A stretch of 39,110 bases of DNA from Clostridium tunisiense TJ (GTDB taxonomy: Bacteria > Bacillota > Clostridia > Clostridiales > Clostridiaceae): NCBI RefSeq assembly GCF_000300195.1, contig NZ_AMQH01000017.1, forward strand, positions 1 through 39,110, given 5' to 3'. Both the position numbers and the translations under genes were made by a program. This document shows positions 32,973 through 39,110 of the stretch, piece after piece. Position 1 is the first letter of the stretch. The number at the start of each line of letters is the position of its first letter. The notes below the pieces were generated by a model, which saw nothing but the letters and a program-made list of their open reading frames with translations, was not told where the DNA came from and made no database searches.

Positions 32973-33626
32973 TTATATTATTGATGTAATTATTTTAACT
33001 AAAAATCCAAATAAAGCGTTTCCAGGTACTCCAACTAAAAGGTCTAAAATAGAGTATCCACCTATTAATGGAAGTATTAAAATAATAAAAATTACCATTT
33101 GATATCTGTAAAGCATAGTTGAAAACTTATATAAACCTTTTGGAAACAAATCATTTATTATTCTGAATCCATCAAATCCTGGTACTGGTATTAAGTTCAG
33201 AAAAAACCATAGACAATTTAACCAAGCAGTTAGGTAAATTATTGTTGATATAATATTATATAGGTTTTCATTAGCTAAACTAAGCTTGCTAAATAATACT
33301 AAGGCTATTACTGCAAAAAAAGCAACTACTAAGTTAGCTAGTGGTCCTGCTATAGATACTTTTAAATCATCCTTAAAATAGTTTTTAAACACCTGTGGAT
33401 TTGTTTCTACAGGCTTTGCCCAACCAAAGCCAACAAGTAAAATCATAATAAACCCTACAATATCTACATGTGCAAAAGGATTTAAAGTTAGTCTACCTTG
33501 ATATTTAGGAGTATCATCTCCAAGCTTAACAGCTACAATTGCATGTGCATATTCATGAAATGTAAAAGCTAATAAAATAGCTGGGATTATTAATATTTTG
33601 TCTAATAAATAACTATTAACATCCAT
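32973..33626 (-). CDS. Site-2 protease family (M50) membrane metalloprotease
   Basis: 217 residues with five or six membrane helices. The zinc motif H24-E-Y-A-H28 is in the first helix, and the second metal ligand is in the [10 protein letters not shown] motif near residue 155. It belongs to the short, PDZ-less M50 group common in Firmicutes, whose substrates are mostly unknown. The ATG at 33626 follows AAGGAGG by 9 bases; the frame is open 12 codons further but without a ribosome site. trmB follows in the same operon. Confidence 0.9.
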   Translation of the reverse strand: MDVNSYLLDKILIIPAILLAFTFHEYAHAIVAVKLGDDTPKYQGRLTLNPFAHVDIVGFIMILLVGFGWAKPVETNPQVFKNYFKDDLKVSIAGPLANLVVAFFAVIALVLFSKLSLANENLYNIISTIIYLTAWLNCLWFFLNLIPVPGFDGFRIINDLFPKGLYKFSTMLYRYQMVIFIILILPLIGGYSILDLLVGVPGNALFGFLVKIITSII

Positions 33627-33761
33627 ATAAAACGTCCTCCTTGAAGGGATAATTAAATCCATTATACCATATTAACTCATAATATTATTATAGTTATTTA
33701 TTAATTAAAATCAAGTTAGTTAATTATTTATAGTCAGTATTGTTATTTTAAAAAGTTACAT

Positions 33762-33784
33762 AAAAAAAGGCCTTAGGCCTTTTT
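33762..33784 (-). terminator. Terminator at the end of phoH
   Basis: Minus strand: AAAAAGGCC-TAA-GGCCTTTTTTT, a 9-bp stem whose first arm overlaps the stop codon of phoH. Confidence 0.85.
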
Positions 33785-35159
33785 ATAATTTTTGTGCAGC
33801 TTCATATGCTAAAGGAGATCTTTCACACTCATCAAACTTAAGTGTAACTTGGTAGCAAAGTTCGCTACCTTTCATTTTTTCAGATGCATAACATAGTCCA
33901 TTAGACCTAGAGTCCATAAATGGATGATCAATTTGATCTGGATCACCAATAAGTATTAACTTAGTTCCTTCTCCAACCCTGGTTGTTATTGCTTTAACTT
34001 GCTTTGGAGAAAGATTTTGGGCCTCATCAATAATAACCCAGTTTTTAACTATGGATCTACCCCTTAAATATGCAACTGCTTCTGTGGTTATAATTCTTCT
34101 ATCAAACAACTCTTTTATTTTATCCTGCAATTCCTTTTCATTCTTGTACCTTTCTTTTTCATCAGAATCAACTAATATCTCTAAATTATCAAAGATTGGC
34201 CTCATGAAAGGTGCTATTTTTTCTTCCTCTGAACCTGGTAGAAATCCAATTTCCTCATCCATAGTTACATTTGGTCTACAAACTAATATTCTTCTAAACT
34301 GTCCTGTATTTTCCTCTATAATCTTTTGTAATCCTGTTGCTAGAGAAAATAATGTTTTGGCTGTACCCGCTGGCCCCTTTATAATAACTAATGGAGCTTT
34401 AATTGGATCTGTATACAAAGCTTCAAGCATAAATTTTTGACCTATATTTCTTGGGTTCAGTCCTAGAGGTTTTATATCCTTATAATATAATGGAACTATT
34501 TTTTTTCCATCAAATCTTCCCAAGGCAGTTTGTTTTGTATTTTCCATTGAATGCATGAGAACGAATTGGTTAGTGTATATTGCCGGTTTATAGTACTCCT
34601 CTTTCTCAACGGAATAGCATAAAGCGTCATCTGGACTTAAGGATTTTTTCGCATAATACTCTTCAAGTTTATAAGAGGGAACATATACTTCTAATCTTCC
34701 AGTATATTGGTTGTCGTTTTCTGGGACTACCTTTTCATAGTAATCTTCACTTTTTATATTTACCGTGTCCGCCTTAATTCTTTCAAATATATCCTTAGTA
34801 ATAAGAATTACATCTTCACCTAAGTCTTTTAAGGCCTTGCATACCTGTAGTATTCTATTATCGGGTTTTTCTTTTTCCCATGCCGGTGGCATTTTAGTAT
34901 CATAATGGTTCATTTCTACCCTTAAGATACCACCATTGGGAAGAAGAACCCCTTTACATAAATTCCCCTCTTTTCGTAATCTATCAATAGTTCTTGCTGC
35001 ATGCCTTGCATTAGCTCCTAAATCAGTTTTATCTTTTTTAAAATTATCTAATTCTTCAAGAACTACTTCTGGTATTACTACATCATTATCTCCAAAGGAT
35101 AATAATGCCCCTGATGAATAAAGAATAACATTCGTATCTAATACATAAGTTTTCTTCAA
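33783..35159 (-). CDS. PhoH-family ATPase with N-terminal PIN domain (YlaK type)
   Basis: 458 residues. The N-terminal 130 form a PIN nuclease domain (Y-V-L-D-T-N-V at the start, then P-E-V-V-L-E-E-L-D). The C-terminal 240 form a PhoH ATPase with Walker A I-K-G-P-A-G-T-A-K-T near 265 and Walker B W-V-I-I-D-E-A-Q-N near 375. PIN-PhoH proteins act as ATP-dependent RNases or helicases in the relatives studied. The start is TTG at 35159, 9 bases after GGAGG, and translation runs directly into K-K-T-Y-V-L-D-T-N. Monocistronic. Confidence 0.92.
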   Translation of the reverse strand: MKKTYVLDTNVILYSSGALLSFGDNDVVIPEVVLEELDNFKKDKTDLGANARHAARTIDRLRKEGNLCKGVLLPNGGILRVEMNHYDTKMPPAWEKEKPDNRILQVCKALKDLGEDVILITKDIFERIKADTVNIKSEDYYEKVVPENDNQYTGRLEVYVPSYKLEEYYAKKSLSPDDALCYSVEKEEYYKPAIYTNQFVLMHSMENTKQTALGRFDGKKIVPLYYKDIKPLGLNPRNIGQKFMLEALYTDPIKAPLVIIKGPAGTAKTLFSLATGLQKIIEENTGQFRRILVCRPNVTMDEEIGFLPGSEEEKIAPFMRPIFDNLEILVDSDEKERYKNEKELQDKIKELFDRRIITTEAVAYLRGRSIVKNWVIIDEAQNLSPKQVKAITTRVGEGTKLILIGDPDQIDHPFMDSRSNGLCYASEKMKGSELCYQVTLKFDECERSPLAYEAAQKL

Positions 35160-35290
35160 GCTACTTCTCCTCCTCTCCTATATTACTAATATATGTAAAA
35201 CTTTTTATAATTGAATAAAAACATGAATAATTTAAAAAACTTTTTTTATCAAAAAAATACATAATTCCATGCTGTAATAATATAATTCCT

Positions 35291-35319
35291 TTGACAATGG
35301 ATAATATTTATTATATAAT
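35291..35319 (+). promoter_or_regulatory. Consensus promoter of the PerR-type gene
   Basis: -35 TTGACA (35291-35296), a 17-base spacer and -10 TATAAT (35314-35319), a full consensus. A second TATAAT follows at about 35323. The spacer carries the inverted repeat ATAATA-TT-TATTAT (35301-35314), a possible auto-operator. Confidence 0.85.
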
Positions 35320-35349
35320 AGGTATAATCAAACAGTGAGGTAAATGCAC

Positions 35350-35766
35350 ATGGATAATTTTACACAGATTTTTAAAGAGAAAAAGTTAAAACTTACTCCT
35401 CAACGTATAGCTGTTTATAAATACTTGATGTCTACCAAAGAACATCCTTCTGCTGAAACTATATACAATGCACTGCAAGAAGAATACCCAACTATGAGTC
35501 TTGCTACTGTATATAAGGCTCTTAAGGTTTTAGTAGAAGTAGGGTTAATTCAAGAAATAAATGTTGGTGAAGGAACTTTCCGTTATGACGGTAATATAGC
35601 TCCTCATCCTCATGTTCATTGTATTAATTGTCTTAGAGTAGATGATATAGAAGGAATATCTTTCTCCTTCTTAAACGATGAAGTAAAGAATCATACGAAT
35701 TATAATATTCTTACTAATCAGGTATATTTTTATGGACTATGCCAATGCTGCAATAATGCAAAATAA
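35350..35766 (+). CDS. perR: PerR-type Fur-family peroxide regulator
   Basis: 138 residues counted from the ATG at 35350, 9 bases after GTGAGG; an ATG at 35344 is too close to that site. The winged helix carries L-A-T-V-Y-K-A-L near 55. All PerR ligands are recognisable: H32, the D in R-Y-D-G-N, the two histidines in P-H-P-H-V, and the D of D-D-I-E. The structural zinc cysteines are C-I-N-C and C-Q-C-C. In known PerR, Fe2+ at this site makes the His ligands oxidisable by peroxide, which releases repression. The R-x-D-x-N segment argues for PerR over Fur or Zur. It is driven by a full-consensus promoter whose spacer holds an inverted repeat, which suggests self-regulation. Confidence 0.88.
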   Translation: MDNFTQIFKEKKLKLTPQRIAVYKYLMSTKEHPSAETIYNALQEEYPTMSLATVYKALKVLVEVGLIQEINVGEGTFRYDGNIAPHPHVHCINCLRVDDIEGISFSFLNDEVKNHTNYNILTNQVYFYGLCQCCNNAK

Positions 35767-35771
35767 TTTTT

Positions 35772-35802
35772 AGGGATTAGCATCTGCTAGTCCTTTTTTT
35801 TA
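35772..35802 (+). terminator. perR terminator
   Basis: GGATTAGCA (35774-35782) pairs with TGCTAGTCC (35785-35793) with one U-G pair, followed by eight T. Confidence 0.85.
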
Positions 35803-35871
35803 TTTAAATTTGCAATTATAATTAATTTATTTTCCACAAATAACATATACATTAATTATGGGGGTGTTTAT

Positions 35872-36816
35872 ATGAATTCTAAAAAAATATCATTTAATAG
35901 GAACTACTGTTTCAGTTTTATTATATTTGCTTCATTGTTATGTGCTTCAATTGTGCTTTTTAAATACTCTAACTCATCATCAACAGCTTTTTATACCTCA
36001 GTTGAAGATAGCAAAACTATACAGGATGATTTGAATGGAGATGGTAAGAAGGATATTTTATATGTCAAAAAAGATGATAAAAATTATTATATTCAAATTA
36101 ATCTTCATGATGGTACTAGCTATGCATTGGATCCTAGTTCTAAATTCCCAACCCTAGGAGATTCCATTGATTATTGGCCTATGAAAGTTGCTACTTTAGA
36201 TGCATCAAGAAATAAAATAAAAGAAATTTTTTTGCAGTCTTCTTTTCATGGAAAACCTATTCAACATATATTTCTTTGGAATGAAAAAAAATATGATGAT
36301 ATTTTTTGTTCTAATAATAATATCTTGGGTTTCGTGGATAGTAAAAATAATAAAACTCCAAGAATCATTTCAGCAAATATTTATAATGGTGAGATATCAT
36401 ATAATAGCTATATTTTTGTAAAAGATAAGCTTAAACAATTTAATTATAATTATCCTGCAAATTATATGGGTATGGATATAATCTCCAACTTCATTTCTTT
36501 AGTTCAAAGTTTTCCTAATGAATCTTTGACATTACCATCATACTTTTACCACAACATCAGTGGAAGCGACTTAAACTTACTATATGGAACAGCTAACAAT
36601 AGTATGTCCTATTCTTTTGAAGATGGGCTATTTAAGGACTTAAGTTGGGATTCAAACGGAGTTCCTCACGAGGTCAAGTGGTCACTTAACTTTAAAAGCA
36701 CATCTTTATCTGATTCTAAGGCTGTTAAAGCTATTACTTTTGATTTACTCCTTACAAAGTTTACTAACAGTGATGGAACCTTCACTTACAAGATTACATC
36801 TTTAAATTTAAGATAA
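35872..36816 (+). CDS. Membrane-anchored or secreted protein with a calcium-loop-like motif
   Basis: 314 residues. The N-terminal hydrophobic segment is about residues 14-30, a signal anchor with no lipobox. It is followed by a D53-L-N-G-D-G-K-K-D61 loop of the EF-hand/FG-GAP type, with D-I-L-Y-V strand context as in VCBS-like repeats. The rest is beta-rich with many N, S and Y and is not recognised. It is probably an extracytoplasmic protein. GGGGGTGTTTAT precedes the ATG. Its end is odd: the hairpin right after the stop codon is followed by G-runs, not T, on the coding strand (36823-36856). Function unknown. Confidence 0.72.
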   Translation: MNSKKISFNRNYCFSFIIFASLLCASIVLFKYSNSSSTAFYTSVEDSKTIQDDLNGDGKKDILYVKKDDKNYYIQINLHDGTSYALDPSSKFPTLGDSIDYWPMKVATLDASRNKIKEIFLQSSFHGKPIQHIFLWNEKKYDDIFCSNNNILGFVDSKNNKTPRIISANIYNGEISYNSYIFVKDKLKQFNYNYPANYMGMDIISNFISLVQSFPNESLTLPSYFYHNISGSDLNLLYGTANNSMSYSFEDGLFKDLSWDSNGVPHEVKWSLNFKSTSLSDSKAVKAITFDLLLTKFTNSDGTFTYKITSLNLR

Positions 36817-36822
36817 AAAAAA

Positions 36823-36900
36823 GGGACCTTTTAAGGTCCCAAGGGGGATGGGGGGGTTCTCTAAAATATAAATCTTAGAGATTATGGAGATTTCAACTCC
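36823..36900 (+). other. Hairpin, poly-G tract and two more hairpins: candidate structured RNA
   Basis: GGGACCTT/AAGGTCCC (36823-36840) is followed by GGGGG (36843-36847) and GGGGGGG (36850-36856). TCTCTAA/TTAGAGA (36858-36881) and a small GGAG/CTCC hairpin (36886-36900) come next. On the minus strand the first hairpin ends in eight T, so it can terminate leftward transcripts. On the plus strand there is no T-run. G-runs this long are rare in this AT-rich sequence. Confidence 0.4.
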
Positions 36901-37134
36901 TATTACATTTATTATTGTTACCCAATTCTGAAGTTTTATTCATTTAAAGTTAAATTTTTATTTGTAAGTAAGAACTTTTAAAATGCTTATGAACCTATTT
37001 AAAATTAGTATTATTAGTTAAAATGATTTTATCCTCATATGATTTTAAAATATTCATTGAAAACTTTCATTTTAAAGTCACTTTTACCTATGTCGTACTT
37101 AATCAAAATATGGTCTTGTATTCCCTTAATTGTA

Positions 37135-37168
37135 AAATGCCCAAAAATTATATAATTTATGGGCATTT
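37135..37168 (-). terminator. Terminator after the glycine-rich protein gene
   Basis: AAATGCCC (37135-37142) pairs with GGGCATTT (37161-37168), and an inner AT-rich palindrome extends the stem to 17 bp with one mismatch. It lies 10 bases past the stop codon. Confidence 0.75.
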
Positions 37169-37178
37169 GTAATTTATT

Positions 37179-38012
37179 TTAACTTTTTAGCAGTTTTTCT
37201 AAAGTTTTCAATTTATTAGGGTCAATTAATCTAATTAAAATATTTACCAATTCATAAAGTTCATTCTCGTTTAACTTTGTACTTGGTTTAAAAACATTTT
37301 CTTGTATAATTTCTCCATCCTGTACTGCTTCTCCATTGTCTTCATCTTCATCATTTTCCTCATCATTAATAGTGATATTATCAAAATCTATATTATTAAA
37401 GTCAATATTTTCAAGATCTATATTACTGAAATCTATACTATTAACACTATTTAAAATTGAGTTAAAATCCAAGTTAGATAGTATTTGTTCTATTGATTGT
37501 TCTTGTTTCTGATGATTACTAATTACTGACTCCATTTTTTGCTCTGTTTTCTTATTGTCATTATTAAGTAAACCACTAAACACATCCCTTAAAGCATCCT
37601 TGTCTGCTTCACTTATGTTTGATAGTATATCCTTCAAGCTAGTTGCCTGTGGTTCAGGTTGTTTTTGCTGTGGTTGTTGACTCTGATTTCCTGTTAATCC
37701 TTGAAGTGCATTCATTATTCCACCGATTCCACCAAGTGCTGAAAGAGGATCAGAGCCTCCTTGATTCCCTTGGCTTCCTCCATTGCCCCCCATTAAACCT
37801 GATAGAAGGGAACCCATTCCATTTCCTCCACTTCCACCAAGTCCTCCTAAGGATGAAAGCAACCCTGCTATTCCATTCATGCCTCCGCCCATGCCTCCAC
37901 CCGTGCCTCCACCTAAAATATCACCTAGTCCTCCAAAACCAGACATTGGTGCAGGTAGCTGTTGATTATTGCTTGAATCACTATTTCTTCTTCTATGCTT
38001 ATGTTTTCCCAT
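37179..38012 (-). CDS. Glycine-rich, acidic protein (candidate spore or surface structural protein)
   Basis: 277 residues. A basic start (G-K-H-K-H-R-R-R-N) leads into a glycine-rich stretch (25-110, many G-G and G-L/G-M pairs), a Q/P linker (111-123) and an acidic helical part. Residues 191-215 repeat a five-residue N-I-D-F-x type unit about five times, like a short beta-solenoid. A D/E-rich stretch (216-232) and a helical tail follow. There is no signal peptide or membrane segment. The composition resembles coat or matrix proteins more than enzymes. GAGGTGAGTTT precedes the ATG; the GAGGTGA also contains the stop of an eight-codon leader frame. The neighbours are cysteine-rich small proteins. 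I do not recognise a family. Confidence 0.75.
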   Translation of the reverse strand: MGKHKHRRRNSDSSNNQQLPAPMSGFGGLGDILGGGTGGGMGGGMNGIAGLLSSLGGLGGSGGNGMGSLLSGLMGGNGGSQGNQGGSDPLSALGGIGGIMNALQGLTGNQSQQPQQKQPEPQATSLKDILSNISEADKDALRDVFSGLLNNDNKKTEQKMESVISNHQKQEQSIEQILSNLDFNSILNSVNSIDFSNIDLENIDFNNIDFDNITINDEENDEDEDNGEAVQDGEIIQENVFKPSTKLNENELYELVNILIRLIDPNKLKTLEKLLKS

Positions 38013-38016
38013 AAAC

Positions 38017-38043
38017 TCACCTCTTTTTAATATAGGAGGGCAA
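38017..38043 (-). CDS. Eight-codon leader ORF upstream of the glycine-rich protein gene
   Basis: A TTG codon (38043-38041) lies 6 bases after AGGAGG and encodes M-P-S-Y-I-K-K-R, then TGA (38019-38017). The stop overlaps the ribosome site of the next gene and lies 4 bases before its ATG, so the two could be translationally coupled. The ribosome site of the leader forms one arm of the hairpin 38033-38056. It is judged only from arrangement; the frame is short enough to arise by chance. Confidence 0.35.
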   Translation of the reverse strand: MPSYIKKR

Positions 38044-38056
38044 CCTTACCCTCCTA
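38033..38056 (-). promoter_or_regulatory. Leader hairpin before the glycine-rich protein gene
   Basis: TAGGAGGG / CCCTCCTA, a perfect 8-bp stem with an 8-base loop that contains the TTG start of the leader ORF. No T-run follows on the minus strand, so it is not a terminator for the gene. Confidence 0.5.
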
Positions 38057-38079
38057 CTATTTTAAATATTTATAATTTT

Positions 38080-38111
38080 AAAAAGCAATCCATGTTTTCA
38101 CATGGACTGCT
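38080..38111 (-). terminator. Terminator after the first cysteine-rich gene
   Basis: Minus strand: AGCAGTCCATG / CATGGATTGCT, 11 bp with one G-U pair and a 6-base loop, followed by TTTTAAAATT. A promoter for the next gene could overlap it (TTGCTT, 18 bases, TAAAAT), which is weak. Confidence 0.75.
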
Positions 38112-38133
38112 AAAACTCTTATCTTTCTAGAAA

Positions 38134-38154
38134 CCCCCCACCATGGGCCATGGT
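38134..38154 (-). other. GC-rich palindrome followed by poly-G, 3' region of a cysteine-rich gene
   Basis: Minus strand: ACCATGG-C-CCATGGT (38154-38140), a perfect 7-1-7 palindrome, runs straight into GGGGGG (38139-38134) and then TTTCTAGAAA. It has the same order of parts as the element at 36823 and is also just downstream of a gene in the sense direction. Confidence 0.4.
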
Positions 38155-38208
38155 TTACACATCTCACTTATCTTTTGTTGTATCTTTATTTAGTTCTTAA
38201 GCTTCTGA

Positions 38209-38436
38209 CTAGCAGCAGCAGCCACCGTTATTATTGTGATTACCTTTCACATTGTTAAATGGTGAATTTCCAAATCCATTGCATCCACATAACCAGTATA
38301 AGAATAATAATGTTAATGCATTCTTAGCAACTGGATTGTTATGAGTGTCTAAAAGGTTAAGGTTATTCAATATAGCAATTACTAATAAAATTGTACATGG
38401 TTCAAAATTAAATCTTTGATTTCCGCTTCCACACAT
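38209..38436 (-). CDS. Cysteine-rich hydrophobic small protein, copy 1
   Basis: 75 residues with cysteines at 2, 14, 50, 52 and a terminal C-C-C (73-75). There are two apolar segments (about 15-28 and 38-49) separated by a short polar turn, and an N/G-rich tail. It is a tandem paralogue of the gene at 38503; the first 53 residues align almost throughout (M-C-G-x-G-N-Q-R-F-N-F, then P-C-T-I-L-L-V-I-A-I-L, then A-K-N-A-L-T-L-L). AAAGGAG precedes the ATG. Cysteine-rich small proteins of this kind occur in clostridial spore coats and exosporia, where they are cross-linked by disulfides; that role is inferred, not shown. The terminator lies at 38080-38111. Confidence 0.7.
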   Translation of the reverse strand: MCGSGNQRFNFEPCTILLVIAILNNLNLLDTHNNPVAKNALTLLFLYWLCGCNGFGNSPFNNVKGNHNNNGGCCC

Positions 38437-38502
38437 AGTTTATCTCTCCTTTATAAGCATTCAGTATTTCGTAGCTTTTGATTTATTATATTCCTTCGTT
38501 AA

Positions 38503-38739
38503 TTAGCAGCAGCAAACTTTTACTTTTCTTCTTCTGCATTTGCAACGATTCTCTCTATATGGAGCTACATTGCTAGCATTATTGTTATTGCATCCACATA
38601 GCCAGTAAAGAAGTAATAAAGTTAATGCATTTTTAGCTGTTGGTGAGTCATTTAGTAATCCTTGATTTCCTAATATAGCAATTACTAATAAAATTGTACA
38701 AGGTTGAAAGTTAAATCTTTGATTTCCGCATCCACACAT
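38503..38739 (-). CDS. Cysteine-rich hydrophobic small protein, copy 2
   Basis: 78 residues with cysteines at 2, 4, 14, 48, 50, 66, 68 and a terminal C-C-C (76-78). It has the same two apolar segments as copy 1, but its tail is strongly basic (R-C-K-C-R-R-R-K-V-K-V) where copy 1 is N/G-rich. The shared core and different tails suggest duplication followed by specialisation. GGGAGG precedes the ATG. It lies 66 bases upstream of copy 1 with no terminator between, so the two are likely co-transcribed. Membrane-embedded or self-assembling layers are both possible. Confidence 0.7.
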   Translation of the reverse strand: MCGCGNQRFNFQPCTILLVIAILGNQGLLNDSPTAKNALTLLLLYWLCGCNNNNASNVAPYRENRCKCRRRKVKVCCC

Positions 38740-38912
38740 GGTTAAATCCTCCCATTTATAATTTATTTTTTTCTTAACCTTTGATCTTTTTACATTTTAA
38801 ATTTAGGTTGATTTATTCTTTGTCTTCTGAAATTATACATATTCATTTATTGTTTTTTTACTTGATATTCTTTTGATACTCTAACTCTTTAGTTGTTTTA
38901 TAGTTAATATCT

Positions 38913-39110
38913 TTAGCATCCTTTTCTAATTAAAAAAATTGCAGCTAGTATGGCAATTGTGCAGATATTTATTCCACAGCCGCATCCACCAAGTAGACCT
39001 CCGCCATATCCACGGTTTCCATAGCCTGTGTTGCCTAAGCAACATGGGTCTATTTCTATACAGCAGCAATCTTTACATTTGTGTTTTTTGTGTTTCTTAC
39101 AGCAGCAGTC
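38913..39110 (-). CDS. Cysteine-rich protein, partial (start lies beyond the right edge)
   Basis: The last 65 codons of a minus-strand gene. The visible part has a C-C-C, then a H/K-rich stretch (K-K-H-K-K-H-K-C), a second C-C-C, a C-C, a G/Y-rich stretch (G-Y-G-N-R-G-Y-G-G-G), C-G-C-G, and a final apolar helix (I-C-T-I-A-I-L-A-A-I-F-L-I) ending R-K-G-C. The stop is TAA at 38915-38913. It is not a close copy of the two neighbours but shares their mix of clustered cysteines and one apolar segment. It is probably part of the same structural-protein cluster. The frame was chosen because it is open to the window edge with consistent composition. Confidence 0.6.
   Translation of the reverse strand, partial: DCCCKKHKKHKCKDCCCIEIDPCCLGNTGYGNRGYGGGLLGGCGCGINICTIAILAAIFLIRKGC

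Larger units (their letters stand above)
36817..37178. other. Intergenic stretch with hairpins, G-runs and a terminator
   Basis: 362 bases between convergent genes. The left part (36823-36900) holds a hairpin plus poly-G element, and the right end holds the terminator 37135-37168. The middle is plain AT-rich sequence. A 15-codon open frame at 36884-36931 lacks a clear ribosome site and is not called. Confidence 0.5.

Noticed and set aside
36884..36931. 15-codon frame (M-E-I-S-T-P-I...) after the poly-G element
   Set aside because: The G-run is 28 bases upstream, so only a hairpin bridge could make it a ribosome site. Too short to support.
37643..38014. 123-codon frame on the plus strand opposite the glycine-rich protein
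   Set aside because: Open only because glycine codons read as Pro, His and Leu on the other strand. No ribosome site.

Overview
The window is AT-rich DNA from a clostridium-like Firmicute, most likely Clostridiaceae. The signs are strong GGAGG or GGGGG ribosome binding sites, long perfect terminator hairpins at gene ends, ATP-dependent PEP carboxykinase, the MurT/GatD lipid II amidation pair, a BmrC/BmrD-type exporter, and cysteine-rich small proteins of the sort found in spore outer layers. No phage, transposon, CRISPR array or tRNA was seen. The species cannot be named from the sequence alone.

Layout. 1-430 looks like the leader of an rRNA operon running leftwards out of the window (boxA at 111-120). 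572-5757 holds a serine-hydrolase fold protein without its catalytic serine, a membrane-anchored degenerate transglutaminase-like protein, pckA and an EamA transporter. 6059-8172 is murT-gatD. 8219-10807 is a tandem pair of HTH-TPR regulators with its own promoter. 11307-15451 holds a tiny basic protein, an RNase H, a DUF1232 protein, an HD-GYP protein and a small acidic protein. At 15552-16363 a small membrane-protein gene collides with a Fur/Zur-type regulator gene. 16542-19680 holds pepD and mntP facing a corA gene across a shared palindrome. A DUF4397 protein follows. 20934-26283 is a heterodimeric ABC exporter with the nearby degV-padR operon. 26527-28802 holds a DUF1450 protein and cobC-cobU-cobS. 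29027-31658 is the divergent zinc uptake locus znuA / znuC-znuB. 31765-35766 holds a 48-residue protein gene, trmB, a site-2 protease, phoH and a PerR-type gene. 35872 to the end holds an exported protein of unknown role, a glycine-rich acidic protein and three cysteine-rich small proteins, the last cut by the window edge.

Metal homeostasis recurs: Mn efflux (MntP), a CorA transporter, Zn uptake, and two Fur-family regulators. The zinc locus has two TGCAA..TTGCA boxes of 7-1-7 form, one overlapping the -35 of the znuCB promoter and one just downstream of the znuA promoter. The 141-residue Fur-family protein at 15938-16363 has a Zur-like C-terminal half and is the best local candidate to bind them.

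The strongest leads for something new are: (1) the gene at 15552, which runs through a strong intrinsic terminator without any stop codon; (2) three tandem TATCA-type near-palindromes laid over the degV-padR promoter; (3) a 12-bp palindrome whose arms carry outward-facing TTGACA hexamers between mntP and corA; (4) two hairpin-plus-poly-G elements in 3' regions near 36.8 and 38.1 kb; (5) an eight-codon leader ORF coupled to the glycine-rich protein gene; and (6) the cysteine-rich small protein cluster at the right end.
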